Positions 27,283-35,555 of a DNA stretch of 45,338 nt are shown here, piece by piece; the stretch's first letter is position 1; each line of letters opens with the position of its first letter. Origin of the DNA: Planctomycetota bacterium (GTDB lineage: Bacteria; Planctomycetota; Phycisphaerae; UBA1845); assembly GCA_022562105.1 (NCBI GenBank), contig JADFPW010000002.1:1-45338 (forward strand), given 5' to 3'. The notes beneath the pieces were generated by a model, which made no database searches, had not been told where the DNA came from, and was given only the letters and a program-made list of their open reading frames with translations. A program made the position numbers and the translations under genes.

Positions 27283-29277
27283 TCATCCGCCACAATCCGG
27301 ATCAGCCGGCGTTCCCGGCCCGCTGCTTTCCAGGCAATCCGTAAAATCGGGCAGGTCCAGGGCATCGATGCGATGATCACCGGTGCGATCGAAGCAGAGG
27401 CAAGCCTCCGGTACATCACCGGACGCAGACGTGCAGAGTTGCCACCCACCGAAGTCCAGCAGATCAACGTCGCCATCGCCGTCCGCGTCCGCGAAGGGGG
27501 TGGCGCAGTCGCATGCATCGCCGATCCCGTCACCGTTGCCGTCCTCCTGGCGGCGGTTCCACGTTTGGGGGCAGTTGTCATAGGTGTCGGCAATTCCGTC
27601 GTGGTCCGCGTCCGCCTGGAAGGGGAACCGCTGCAAAAAAAACTGCGGCTCGAGGCTCTCCACCAATCCGAACATCAGGAACAGATGGTCGACCAGCGCC
27701 GTGTCGTTGGGGATCCAATCCGGATCGAGGGACGACACTCGAGTCAAGCCGTAGCGAAAACGCGAATCGCTGTCGACCGGTTGGTCCTCCTCGAACTCCA
27801 GCAGGGTATCGACATCGCCCCAGGCGGCCACCGCCTCCGGTGAATAGACGTGTGAATGATCGTAGATTCGATCTGCCCTGTAACCGGAGGGAATCACACC
27901 GGCGGTAAGCCCGTATCGATAGGTGAGCCCAAGATCGGCGGCGCAGTACAGGGCGTCGGCTTGACGTTGGTTATGAAAGAACGATTCGAAGTCGGGGTGG
28001 CCGGCAAAGTCGATGCTGAAGAAGTGTTGTTGATGCACCCAAAACGCCGGAGCAAACGCGGCTGCGTTGTCCGTCAGCGTGGGGATCTCACGATACTCGA
28101 TTGTAGGCAGCGCGGCCGGGTCCAGCCAGAATCCCGCGATCGCTTCCGCCGGGGCGTTGTCCGCCTGGCGCAATGCCAGGCTGACGATCAGGGCGTATTC
28201 GTTCCATGGCACGACCGAGCCGAAGAGCTCGCCGCCGTTCTCGTCTGAGGCCACGTAGACTCGACCGTCCAAGCTGGAGTGGATGGCGGCGTTGAAATCC
28301 GTGGTCGTGTACATCTCGTCGGCGATGGCGGCAATCGTAGCGTTTTCGATGAAGTGGTTCTTGGCGAACAAGGCGCCGCCGACCAGAAGGGCCGATCCAA
28401 TGGTCGTATACTCGTCTGGCCAATTCGCGGCGTGTTCGCCCGTGTAGGGATTATTCCAGTGCCACCAATGGCCCACAGCGTTTCGATCGGGAAACCCGCC
28501 GTCAATCTGCGAGTTGTAGGCCGTGAGAATGAACTCCACCCGGGCTTCCGCGTCAGTCAGCAAAGCAAGGCGGTCGGCAGCGCAAAGACCGATGAGGGCG
28601 AACCCGGCCGCATCAGGCGTGGCCGGATGAAACGGCGGGTCGTCCGAGAGCACCAGACCATCGCGCACCAGACCGCTCGCTTCCATGGCATCGGCTAGAT
28701 AGCTCGTGGTGCGCTCCAGTTGATCCCACCGCAGCGTGTCCAGATCGGCGCTGGGTTCGGTGCGGGTCAGCACCCAACGATTCCATTGAATCCCCGGCAG
28801 TTCGCCCTCCCCCACATCCACGCCGGCGCCTTGAATGCGAATCCAATTGGACTGGTTAGGGTTGAGCCGATCGAGCGGTATGGTGGCCACCAGAACGCGG
28901 GCACTGTCCAGAAACTCGCTGTGCACCTGCACCAGATCTTCCTGCGACGGTCCGGCGAGAACGGCGACGTCGAACTCCTGCGTGAAGTGAGCGGTGACTA
29001 CCATCCGGAACCGGTAGTGCAACGCCGTGGTCGGTACGTCATCCGGAAGAAAGAACTCGATGTCTATCGTGTCGCCCTGCCAACCCATCTCGCCGGGCCA
29101 CGGCGAGGTCACGCCCACCGTTCCGGTGAAGCCATCGTAGTAGGTCAACGACCAGGGCGGATCGGCGAAGTCGGTGATCTCAAAGATGGTGGCCGCGGAT
29201 AGCCGTGGAGCGAGGAAGGCGACACCCGACAGGGCCGCTACTGCAGCGGTGGTGTTCATCCTCGTACGGATACCCAT
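27283..29277 (-). CDS. Secreted alpha/alpha-barrel protein with TSP3 and EF-hand (dockerin-like) tail; divergent PF10091 relative
   Basis: 664 residues with a signal peptide (ALSGVAFLAPRLSA, cleavage before AT). Residues ~20-170 look like a beta-rich N-terminal domain. The middle (~180-560) follows the order of motifs in the GH144-type enzyme at 19893-21329: a TTIGSALLVGGALFAKNHF segment matching its DHALLMAG..EYF helix, QQHFFSIDF matching FFSHCWIDFR, and GLTAG..PSGYRADR..VYSPEAVAAW matching the GLSACVG..EGTVAPYAAAS end. I read it as a distant PF10091-like glucan-active protein; alignment by eye only. The tail has a thrombospondin type 3 segment (ADADHDGIADTYDNCP) and two Ca-binding loops (DADGDGDVDLLDF; DRTGDHRIDALDL), dockerin-like. 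ATG 29277 has AGGTGA upstream, inside the end of the GH1 gene. Confidence 0.72.
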   Translation of the reverse strand: MGIRTRMNTTAAVAALSGVAFLAPRLSAATIFEITDFADPPWSLTYYDGFTGTVGVTSPWPGEMGWQGDTIDIEFFLPDDVPTTALHYRFRMVVTAHFTQEFDVAVLAGPSQEDLVQVHSEFLDSARVLVATIPLDRLNPNQSNWIRIQGAGVDVGEGELPGIQWNRWVLTRTEPSADLDTLRWDQLERTTSYLADAMEASGLVRDGLVLSDDPPFHPATPDAAGFALIGLCAADRLALLTDAEARVEFILTAYNSQIDGGFPDRNAVGHWWHWNNPYTGEHAANWPDEYTTIGSALLVGGALFAKNHFIENATIAAIADEMYTTTDFNAAIHSSLDGRVYVASDENGGELFGSVVPWNEYALIVSLALRQADNAPAEAIAGFWLDPAALPTIEYREIPTLTDNAAAFAPAFWVHQQHFFSIDFAGHPDFESFFHNQRQADALYCAADLGLTYRYGLTAGVIPSGYRADRIYDHSHVYSPEAVAAWGDVDTLLEFEEDQPVDSDSRFRYGLTRVSSLDPDWIPNDTALVDHLFLMFGLVESLEPQFFLQRFPFQADADHDGIADTYDNCPQTWNRRQEDGNGDGIGDACDCATPFADADGDGDVDLLDFGGWQLCTSASGDVPEACLCFDRTGDHRIDALDLPDFTDCLESSGPGTPADPDCGG

Positions 29278-29282
29278 GATTC

Positions 29283-30737
29283 TCACCTGCAACGACTCGT
29301 GGCCACCGGCCCTGGCGCGGGCAGCCCGGGTGCCACTGGTGGCTTGTCCACCAGTGCCGCGGGCAGGCGGCCCATCGCAATGAGGTCAGCATACCATAAT
29401 CCGCTGGCTTTGATGGTCCGCTGTAACGTCGTGCGGTCGCATCGCACCAGACCGAAGCGTTTGGAATAGCCCTCAGTCCACTCCAGATTGTCCAGCAGAG
29501 ACCACACGAAGTAGCCGCGGACATCGACCCCGTCCGCTACTGCTTCAGCCATGGCGGCCACGTGGCCGGCGAGGTATCCGATGCGATCCTGGTCATCGAC
29601 GAACCCGTGCTCGTCGGCGTTATCCGGGCAAGCCGCTCCGTTTTCCGTGATGTAGACGGGTAGGCCTGCGTAACGCTGGTGCAGCCGGCGCAGGAGACGC
29701 GCCAGGCCGTCCGGCATGATGGGCCAACCCATCTCCGTGCACGGCAGGTGCCCGGGGACGATCCGGTCAAACTCGAACGGTTGACTGTCCTGCGAGTATC
29801 GGGCGATGTCGCTGGTGTAGTAGTTGAGGGCCAGGAAATCCATCGAGCGACGCAGCAGGTCGGCGTCCTCCGCCGAGAATTCAGGCAGCATCGGGCCGAG
29901 TCGTTCCCGCATCACCGCCGGATAGTCACCAGACCACGCCGGATCGGCGAACCAACCGCCGAAAGTATCCATGGCCCGTTCGGCTGCGGCCTGGTCGGAA
30001 GCGCTCCGCGATTCCGGAAAACTGAACGTCGTGTTTAGAGCGAAGCTGATGCGACCGCCGTCGCATTGGTGCCCGCGATAGCACGCTACCGCATAGGCGT
30101 GGGCGCGCATCAAGTTGTGGCCCGCCTGGTATCCTTCGGCGGGGTTCTTGATTCCGGGCGGATGGGTGCCGCGGAAATACCCCGCGTCCACGACGACCCA
30201 GGGTTCGTTCAGGGTGAGCCAGAAACGAACGCGATCGCCCAGTTTGTTGAACATGAGGTCGGCATAATCGGCGAACAGGTTGGGCAGATCCGAGTGGAGC
30301 CAACCGTTCATGTGCCGTTGTAGAGCGGCCGGCAGATCCCAATGATAGAGGGTAACAAACGGCTCGATCCCGGCTTCGAGCAGTGCATCTACCAGCCGGT
30401 CGTAAAACGCCAGCCCGGGCGCGCTCACCTGGCCACGTCCCTCGGGCATGACGCGTGGCCAACTGATGCTGAAGCGGTAGGCTTGAAGGTGCAGCCGCCG
30501 CATGATCTCGATGTCTTCGCGGTAGCGGTGGTAGTGATCGCAGGCAATCTCGCCGGTATCACCACCGCGAGTTGCCCCCGGCGTGGCGCAGAACTCGTCC
30601 CAGATGCTCGGCCCGCGGCCATCGATGGTGGTAGCTCCTTCGATTTGGTAGGCCGCGGTGGCCGCCCCCCACAGAAAGCCGGGCGGGAAGCGTCGACTGG
30701 ACGGGGCAGTTTCGGGCGATTTCTCGTCGATCGACAT
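29283..30737 (-). CDS. GH1 beta-glucosidase
   Basis: 484 residues, cytoplasmic (no signal peptide). The N terminus FPPGFLWGAATAAYQIEGA is the GH1 signature; the acid/base Glu is in TLNEPW and the nucleophile Glu in ITENGA; FVWSLLDNLEW near the end lines the glycone site. It hydrolyses beta-glucosides or short beta-gluco-oligosaccharides to glucose and probably completes breakdown of imported sugars alongside the GH94 enzyme. First gene of a leftward operon (GH1, PF10091-like protein, binding protein, two permeases) with an operator and promoter at 30861-30889. Odd feature: the last ~25 residues (including VDKPPVAPGLPAP) are encoded by a REP-like palindrome at 29330-29358 and its flank, so the natural C terminus seems to have been extended by repeat insertion. 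Confidence 0.92.
   Translation of the reverse strand: MSIDEKSPETAPSSRRFPPGFLWGAATAAYQIEGATTIDGRGPSIWDEFCATPGATRGGDTGEIACDHYHRYREDIEIMRRLHLQAYRFSISWPRVMPEGRGQVSAPGLAFYDRLVDALLEAGIEPFVTLYHWDLPAALQRHMNGWLHSDLPNLFADYADLMFNKLGDRVRFWLTLNEPWVVVDAGYFRGTHPPGIKNPAEGYQAGHNLMRAHAYAVACYRGHQCDGGRISFALNTTFSFPESRSASDQAAAERAMDTFGGWFADPAWSGDYPAVMRERLGPMLPEFSAEDADLLRRSMDFLALNYYTSDIARYSQDSQPFEFDRIVPGHLPCTEMGWPIMPDGLARLLRRLHQRYAGLPVYITENGAACPDNADEHGFVDDQDRIGYLAGHVAAMAEAVADGVDVRGYFVWSLLDNLEWTEGYSKRFGLVRCDRTTLQRTIKASGLWYADLIAMGRLPAALVDKPPVAPGLPAPGPVATSRCR
29330..29358. repeat. REP-like palindrome, copy 2, inside the 3' end of the GH1 gene
   Basis: Same sequence as copy 1 (27201-27229). On the minus strand it is translated as part of the GH1 C terminus (VDKPPVAP). 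Confidence 0.85.
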
Positions 30738-30790
30738 GCTCGCGCGGTCCTCCCGCCAGGCTCCGCCCGGCGTAGCTCCTGCCGTAACCT

Positions 30791-30796
30791 ATTGTA
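30791..30796 (-). promoter_or_regulatory. Alternative leftward -10 box for the GH1 operon
   Basis: TACAAT on the minus strand, 54 bp before the GH1 start, but with no good -35 at 16-18 bp. A fallback to the TTGCAA/TAGGCT promoter at 30861-30889. Confidence 0.25.
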
Positions 30797-30860
30797 TGGC
30801 AATGCGTTACGTCACCGGCTGGCAGGCCTTGGATTCTCGCCTAGCCTGCCAACCCATAAA

Positions 30861-30889
30861 AGCCTAGCCGTCATTGAAAGCGCTTGCAA
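30861..30889 (-). promoter_or_regulatory. Predicted leftward promoter of the GH1/ABC operon
   Basis: On the minus strand, TTGCAA (30884-30889), 17 bp, TAGGCT (30861-30866). The -35 hexamer is self-complementary and lies largely inside the operator at 30875-30888; the same six bases form the -35 of the rightward promoter. Confidence 0.5.
30875..30888. promoter_or_regulatory. LacI-family operator between the divergent GH1 operon and the PEP-CTERM gene
   Basis: TGAAAGCGCTTGCA, identical to the operator at 21455-21468. It overlaps the -35 region of both predicted divergent promoters, so one bound repressor could block both. Confidence 0.75.
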
Positions 30890-30912
30890 CCCTCTTGCGT
30901 GCGTAGTACAAT
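30884..30912 (+). promoter_or_regulatory. Predicted rightward promoter of the PEP-CTERM gene
   Basis: TTGCAA, exactly 17 bp, TACAAT (5 of 6). The best sigma70-like promoter in the window. It overlaps the operator at 30875-30888 and leaves a ~100-nt leader before the ATG at 31020. Confidence 0.65.
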
Positions 30913-31004
30913 CCCGGAAGCATTATGGCCGAGGGAGAGCGAGGGCAAGCCGGCACTGTACCGGTTGACAAGAGAGGCGCGTGGTCATCGCCATGCGCTT
31001 GGCT

Positions 31005-31011
31005 AAGGAGG
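31005..31011 (+). promoter_or_regulatory. Strong ribosome-binding site that fixes the PEP-CTERM start
   Basis: AAGGAGG, 8 nt before ATG 31020. It decides against the upstream in-frame start at 30981. Confidence 0.8.
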
Positions 31012-31019
31012 AGACCACG

Positions 31020-31853
31020 ATGTTACGGGAAAGATTTAGGCTCGGGTCGATGGCTTTGCCCACCATCGGCGTTTGTTTGGCCGGATTCGTCGCCAGCGCC
31101 TCGGCCGGCTTCATTGACAGTGCGATCATCACCACAGGCGTTTTCAACGACGATTCCGATTCGGTGGTGACCACCGTGAATCTCTACCCCGCGCTGATCA
31201 GCATCAACGACTCGATGCTTGACGGCGACGGAGTAGGCAGCGAGTTCGCCAACCGCCACAACTTCCGCTTGTCGTCGAACGGTGGGATCAGCTCACATGT
31301 ATTCAGCAACGATACGGGTTTCGAGTTCTATTCCGATGTGACCATCACCGGCACGGCGAATTCGGAAGGCGGCCTGAACTTGTCGCCGTGGTGGTCGCAG
31401 GAGGTGGACGGCGTGTTCATGCTCAACGCGGGATCGGGCGAGGTGGCCGTCTTCGGCGGGCGCCTGCCCTTTTATAGCTTCACCGGCGAGTTTGGCATAA
31501 ACTACACGAAGGGTTCGACCGTTTCGGTGGGCATGATCTACGAGCCGAACAGCCTGTCGGAGTCGGATCCCGCCACGATCCAGTACACGTACGAGGATGA
31601 CATGGGCAGCTTCATGAGCGCGCTCCTGTCGTTTGATGAGGGAAACCCGGGCGAGGATCCCCCATACGGGCTGTGGGGCATGCTCAACGATGCACGACTG
31701 GGCGGGTACTTTCAGGCTCAGATCGACGTCGGTAATCCGGACAACTTTGGTGAGATTCAATTCACGGACATGAGTTTCATCCCAGAGCCCGCTGCCGTGG
31801 CTTTGTTAGGCCTGGGTGGAATGGTGTTGCTGAGACGGTCCAGGCGACAGTAG
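31020..31853 (+). CDS. PEP-CTERM sorted secreted protein
   Basis: 277 residues. Signal peptide around PTIGVCLAGFVASASA. The body is a beta-rich, Asn/Ser/Gly-rich secreted domain with no named family. The C terminus is a textbook PEP-CTERM signal: PEP (in IPEPAAVALLGLGG), a hydrophobic helix and a basic RRSRRQ end. Exosortase (EpsH/XrtA type) is expected to cleave there, usually in bacteria that make exopolysaccharide. No exosortase gene is in the window. It has its own strong promoter that overlaps the LacI operator, so a surface protein appears to be co-regulated with beta-glucan breakdown. Its role, perhaps glucan binding or display, is a guess. Confidence 0.85.
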   Translation: MLRERFRLGSMALPTIGVCLAGFVASASAGFIDSAIITTGVFNDDSDSVVTTVNLYPALISINDSMLDGDGVGSEFANRHNFRLSSNGGISSHVFSNDTGFEFYSDVTITGTANSEGGLNLSPWWSQEVDGVFMLNAGSGEVAVFGGRLPFYSFTGEFGINYTKGSTVSVGMIYEPNSLSESDPATIQYTYEDDMGSFMSALLSFDEGNPGEDPPYGLWGMLNDARLGGYFQAQIDVGNPDNFGEIQFTDMSFIPEPAAVALLGLGGMVLLRRSRRQ

Positions 31854-31991
31854 TGTCGGACGGGCCGCGACGGCCCGGAAGAAGAGGAATGGGGAAGTCC
31901 GCGGAGCCGATCCGGCCAGGCGGTGGCTGCAGTTGGCTCCGCGAGAGTTCTCGCAAACGGAGGGGTTGCCCGGAGCAAGGACGGTGCGCTC

Positions 31992-32825
31992 ATGAAACGG
32001 ACTCTACCCTTCGCGAGATCCTCGGGTTTCACGCTCATCGAACTGCTGGTCGTGGTTTCCATCATTGCCCTGCTGATCGCCATTCTTCTTCCGTCGTTGA
32101 AGAAGGCCCGCGATCAAGGCAAGACGACTGTCTGTTTGTCGAATCTTCACCAGCTGGCTCTGACGACCACGTACTACACCGAGAACACCAACGGTCGTTT
32201 GCCCTACATTCTCGGATCACCGGATCCCGGCAACGATGGACAGCCCACCAAGGCGCCGTTTTACCAGTACCATCAATTGTTCAACTTTTGGCCCTTTCTA
32301 AAGAATCTCAAGGCGTTCCAATGCCCCTCCGCTCTGGGCGACAACAGCGTGAAAGCCTACACCAACGACGGCAACAACAGTTACTATACGGTGTTCAAAT
32401 CGGACGAACTGTACCTGGAAGCCTATGAGCAGCGCTGGTGGCCGAACATCGACCCATACGACTATGCGGGCGATACGATCGACCCTCTATACACGGAATA
32501 TTGGTTCAACGATTGGAGCTGGAGCGCCAGCAGCGGCGGTAACCCCATTCCGCAAATCAGCGGAGGCCTCATCAGCAAGATTCCGCTTCCGAACCTGGCG
32601 GTCATCATGTGCGATGCTGTGTGGGAGACTGTCAAACCGCGCCATAGCCGCGGCAACAACTTCGCCTTCCTGGATGCCCATGTCGAGCGGGTTTCCCCGC
32701 GGGCACGCTATCTGGATGATCGCGGAGAGGTGAACTACGACTCGAAGACGGACAAGGATCCGTTTGGTAACCGGCCGTTCTATGCCTGGGGCCTGACTCG
32801 TGACGGTTTCAATGCGGCGCCCTAA
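31992..32825 (+). CDS. Prepilin-type N-terminal cleavage/methylation protein with H-X9-DG-like C terminus
   Basis: 277 residues. The N terminus [30 protein letters not shown] is a type IV pilin-like signal: cleavage after Gly, Phe at mature position 1, Glu at position 5, then a hydrophobic helix. The globular part has Tyr/Asn-rich segments and near the end [18 protein letters not shown], matching the H-X9-DG pattern of the very large planctomycete pseudopilin family (a His, then F-x-D-x-HV). The precise role of the family is not known; it is probably part of secretion- or surface-associated pseudopili. It lies between the PEP-CTERM gene and the EF-hand-tailed triple-module gene on the same strand, suggesting one unit. 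Confidence 0.88.
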   Translation: MKRTLPFARSSGFTLIELLVVVSIIALLIAILLPSLKKARDQGKTTVCLSNLHQLALTTTYYTENTNGRLPYILGSPDPGNDGQPTKAPFYQYHQLFNFWPFLKNLKAFQCPSALGDNSVKAYTNDGNNSYYTVFKSDELYLEAYEQRWWPNIDPYDYAGDTIDPLYTEYWFNDWSWSASSGGNPIPQISGGLISKIPLPNLAVIMCDAVWETVKPRHSRGNNFAFLDAHVERVSPRARYLDDRGEVNYDSKTDKDPFGNRPFYAWGLTRDGFNAAP

Positions 32826-32874
32826 GCGCCTTGCCGGAAACCGCTTGGCTACGCTAGCAGCGGGGAAAGAACTC

Positions 32875-34662
32875 ATGACACGATCGACTCTAGCGGTGAC
32901 GCTCTTGGCGATGCACTTTTTCTTGCCGGGCGCTTTATGGGCGCGGGTGAGCCTGGTCAAGAACGGTAGCATGGAAGCCGGCGAGGGAGCAGGAGCGATC
33001 GACCCGCAGGTCGCGGATGAGTGGACCGAGTTTGGCATCAACGTCGAACGGTCCGACACTGTGAATATGATTCCGGAAGGATCGGGGCACGCGCTCAAGG
33101 CGTTCGGCGACGGCGACAGCTCCACCAGCGGAGCGTTCCAGGAAGTCGCCGACATCTCCCCGGACCAGAACGTCACCGTTTCTGTTCACCTGTACACGCC
33201 CGACTTCGACAAGCTGGGCGGCAGCGGCCAGGCTGGACTTGTCGTCGAGTTCCTGGACTTCTTCGGCTCCACCCTCGCGTCGGAGGAGCTGTATGTCCTG
33301 GATGACTCATCGCCGGCCAACACGTGGATTCCCGCGGTGATCGGTCCGACGGCAGCTCCATCGAGCACGACGAAGATCCGCGTGACCTGCAAGCTCCAAT
33401 GGGTACCGGGTGATGTCTTCGGGGCGGCGTACTGGGACGACGTGCAGGTCGCCGCCGACGGCAGCGAAAACCTGGTAGTCAACGGCGATTTCGAGACGGC
33501 CGGTACCAGTACCGGGCAAAGCAGCGTGGGCATCGATGACTGGGTCGGGTTCGGTGATCAGGAAAAGTCTGATGACGTGGCGTTGGATGGATCCGCCAGC
33601 CTGAAGCTGGGCAGTAATGAGCCGTTTTCCGGCTTGTTCCAGAGTTTGGGCGTGCTCAACGAGGGCGATCATATCTTCATGCAGGCCTATGTGTGGAATC
33701 CGTCGGAGGATCCGCTGACCGACAGTTCGCTCGCCGGTATCAAGCTGGAATTCGACGCCAACGCAGATGTTCCACCCGCCGAAGAGAACCTCCCCTTCAA
33801 TGAGGATTCGCCGCAGGACGAGTGGACGCTTGTCGAGCTGAATACGGTGGTGCCCGACGACGTTACCGTCGCCCGAATCGTCTGCATCTACACGGGCGAT
33901 GCTTCGACCAGCGGCGAGGTGCACTTCGACTCGATGTTTGCCGAGCGGGACAGCTTTCCCGGGACCAATCAACTGTTGAACAGCAGTTTCGAGGCCGGCC
34001 CCGGCGGGCCGAACGGCCTCACCGATTGGACGGAGTTCAATACCACCGGGGTGTCCCAAGCGCAGAAGAGCTGCTTCTCCGTGCCGGCAGACGATGGAGT
34101 GTGCACCATGAAAGCCACTGGGCAGGAAGTGGCGGGGATTTTCCAGGAGATCACTGTGTCGCCGGGCGAGGGTCTCAGCATCAGCGGCTACCTGTACAGC
34201 CCGGCTTCTGGCCCGTTGACCGGCCCGGGGCTTGCTGGCTTGAAGGTCGAATGGGCCGTCGGCGGCGTTCCGGGAGACATCGATATCGGCGGATCCGACA
34301 ACACCATCGACGCGTCCGCCCCCGTCGATACGTGGATTCCGATCTTCATCGACTACACCATGCCGGAGGGTAGCAGCGCGCTGGGACGGTTCACCAACAT
34401 TATCGCAAGGGACACCGCGCCAAGCGGGACGGTCTACTTCGACTCGTGCGAGGCCGTGGTACTGAATCGCTTCGACGGCGCCGATGGCGACAACGACGGC
34501 GACGAAGATCTGCGCGACTTCGGCGCCTTTCAACGCTGCTTCACCGGAAGTGACGCCGACATGTTGCCCTTCAACTGCATCGTGTTCGATTCGGATGACG
34601 ACGGCAACGTGGACCTGACCGATTACGGTTTCTTCGCCGATCACGTCACCGGTCCGAATTAG
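32875..34662 (+). CDS. Secreted triple-module (CBM-like) protein with EF-hand/dockerin-like tail
   Basis: 595 residues. Signal peptide MTRSTLAVTLLAMHFFLPGALWA. Three tandem modules of about 165-170 residues start at roughly residues 24 (SLVKNGSMEAG), 197 (NLVVNGDFETAG) and 365 (NQLLNSSFEAG); each continues with a W-x-x-F/W segment and a late 'P..TWIP' type strand, the look of carbohydrate-binding jelly-roll modules such as CBM4/16-like. The tail (~536-595) has two Ca-binding loops, DGDNDGDEDLRDF and DSDDDGNVDLTDY, dockerin-like. No catalytic domain is seen. ATG 32875 is used because it starts the signal peptide; upstream starts overlap the preceding gene. A glucan-binding surface scaffold is a reasonable inference from its place in the locus. 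Confidence 0.75.
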   Translation: MTRSTLAVTLLAMHFFLPGALWARVSLVKNGSMEAGEGAGAIDPQVADEWTEFGINVERSDTVNMIPEGSGHALKAFGDGDSSTSGAFQEVADISPDQNVTVSVHLYTPDFDKLGGSGQAGLVVEFLDFFGSTLASEELYVLDDSSPANTWIPAVIGPTAAPSSTTKIRVTCKLQWVPGDVFGAAYWDDVQVAADGSENLVVNGDFETAGTSTGQSSVGIDDWVGFGDQEKSDDVALDGSASLKLGSNEPFSGLFQSLGVLNEGDHIFMQAYVWNPSEDPLTDSSLAGIKLEFDANADVPPAEENLPFNEDSPQDEWTLVELNTVVPDDVTVARIVCIYTGDASTSGEVHFDSMFAERDSFPGTNQLLNSSFEAGPGGPNGLTDWTEFNTTGVSQAQKSCFSVPADDGVCTMKATGQEVAGIFQEITVSPGEGLSISGYLYSPASGPLTGPGLAGLKVEWAVGGVPGDIDIGGSDNTIDASAPVDTWIPIFIDYTMPEGSSALGRFTNIIARDTAPSGTVYFDSCEAVVLNRFDGADGDNDGDEDLRDFGAFQRCFTGSDADMLPFNCIVFDSDDDGNVDLTDYGFFADHVTGPN

Positions 34663-35177
34663 ACGCAACCCGCAGAGGAAAAGAGGAAAAGGCAGAGGCC
34701 AAGGTGCCGGGCTTGCGGAGGTGGATTGATCGATAACTACCGCCACGTTTTTTGTGGAGCTTCAAAACAAGGGGTGAACGAACAATCGGGCCGCCAAAAC
34801 CGGGCGCGACTTTTGGAGTTTCTTCCCTCATGGAGCGCTTATCGGGGTTGATCTGCAGGACTGGGTGCAACATGAATCGCTGCCGCGGATCGTGCGTCAG
34901 GGCCGCAAGGAGACAAGCTGGGCGGCGGGCAGGGGGTGGCGCGACCTGATCCCAACTCGACCCATCTCGCTCAATGTTGAGGAGGCGGAAGGGAGGAAAT
35001 GGCCTAAGCCCTTGTACGGCGGTGGTCTACAACTTGGAGCAGCACTGCCTGGGGGGTCAAGGGGTCGCTGGCCCGTCGCTGCCTCAATGTCCTTCCTTCG
35101 GTTACTGGGCGCTTGGCATCACCCCAATCGCGCTCGCTGCAACCATTTCGCCACCACATCGAAGCGGCGATTCAGTA
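34663..35177. other. Intergenic DNA up to the IS left end
   Basis: 515 bp with several overlapping short open frames of Arg/Gly-rich composition and no recognisable protein, RNA or terminator. Probably decayed sequence next to the insertion sequence. Confidence 0.4.
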
Positions 35178-35555
35178 GAGCCTATCCCAAAACCTTTCGC
35201 TGAGTTATGCGTATGATAATACATGATGTTGAAACTCACGGACGAACAATTGGATTGGCTTGTGGAACGGATTCCCCAACCTCGTCGGAGCCCGAAGGGT
35301 GGTCGCCCGCCGGCGGATCCGAGGAAAGTAATGGGGGGGGTATCTTCTGGATCCTGGACAATGGGGCCAAGTGGGAGGAGTTGCCCAAGCGTTTCGGATC
35401 CAAGAGCACGGTTCATCGATGGTTCCAGCGATCGGTGAACGACGGCCTACTGGAGGCGATCATGCGGGACGCTGGGCGCTGCGTCGAGGAGCGTGACGGC
35501 TATCGCCTGTACGAGTGCTTCATCCACGGCACGTTGGCCAAGGCTCGCGGCGGCG
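35178..35555 (+). mobile_element. Truncated IS5-family insertion sequence
   Basis: The left end GAGCCTATCCCAAAACC (35178-35194) resembles the terminal inverted repeats of IS5-family (IS427-like) elements. The transposase remnant follows, and the element stops abruptly at about 35555 where moxR sequence begins. No right end is visible. Confidence 0.7.
35223..35555 (+). pseudogene. IS5-family transposase, frameshifted and truncated
   Basis: The first frame (from 35223) gives LTDEQLDWLVERI and GGRPPADPRKVMGG, the usual IS5 N terminus. At a run of eight G (35333-35340) the match moves to another frame: FWILDNGAKWEELPKRFG, KSTVHRWFQRS and [14 protein letters not shown]. In intact relatives the last motif is normally I-D-G/A-T, where Asp is the first DDE catalytic residue; here it is His. 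Programmed frameshifting occurs in some IS5 groups, but the lost Asp and missing C-terminal half show a dead copy. Confidence 0.8.

Noticed and set aside
33307-34746. 479-codon leftward open frame
   Set aside because: Antisense of the triple-module EF-hand protein, which has a signal peptide, internal repeats and Ca-binding loops.
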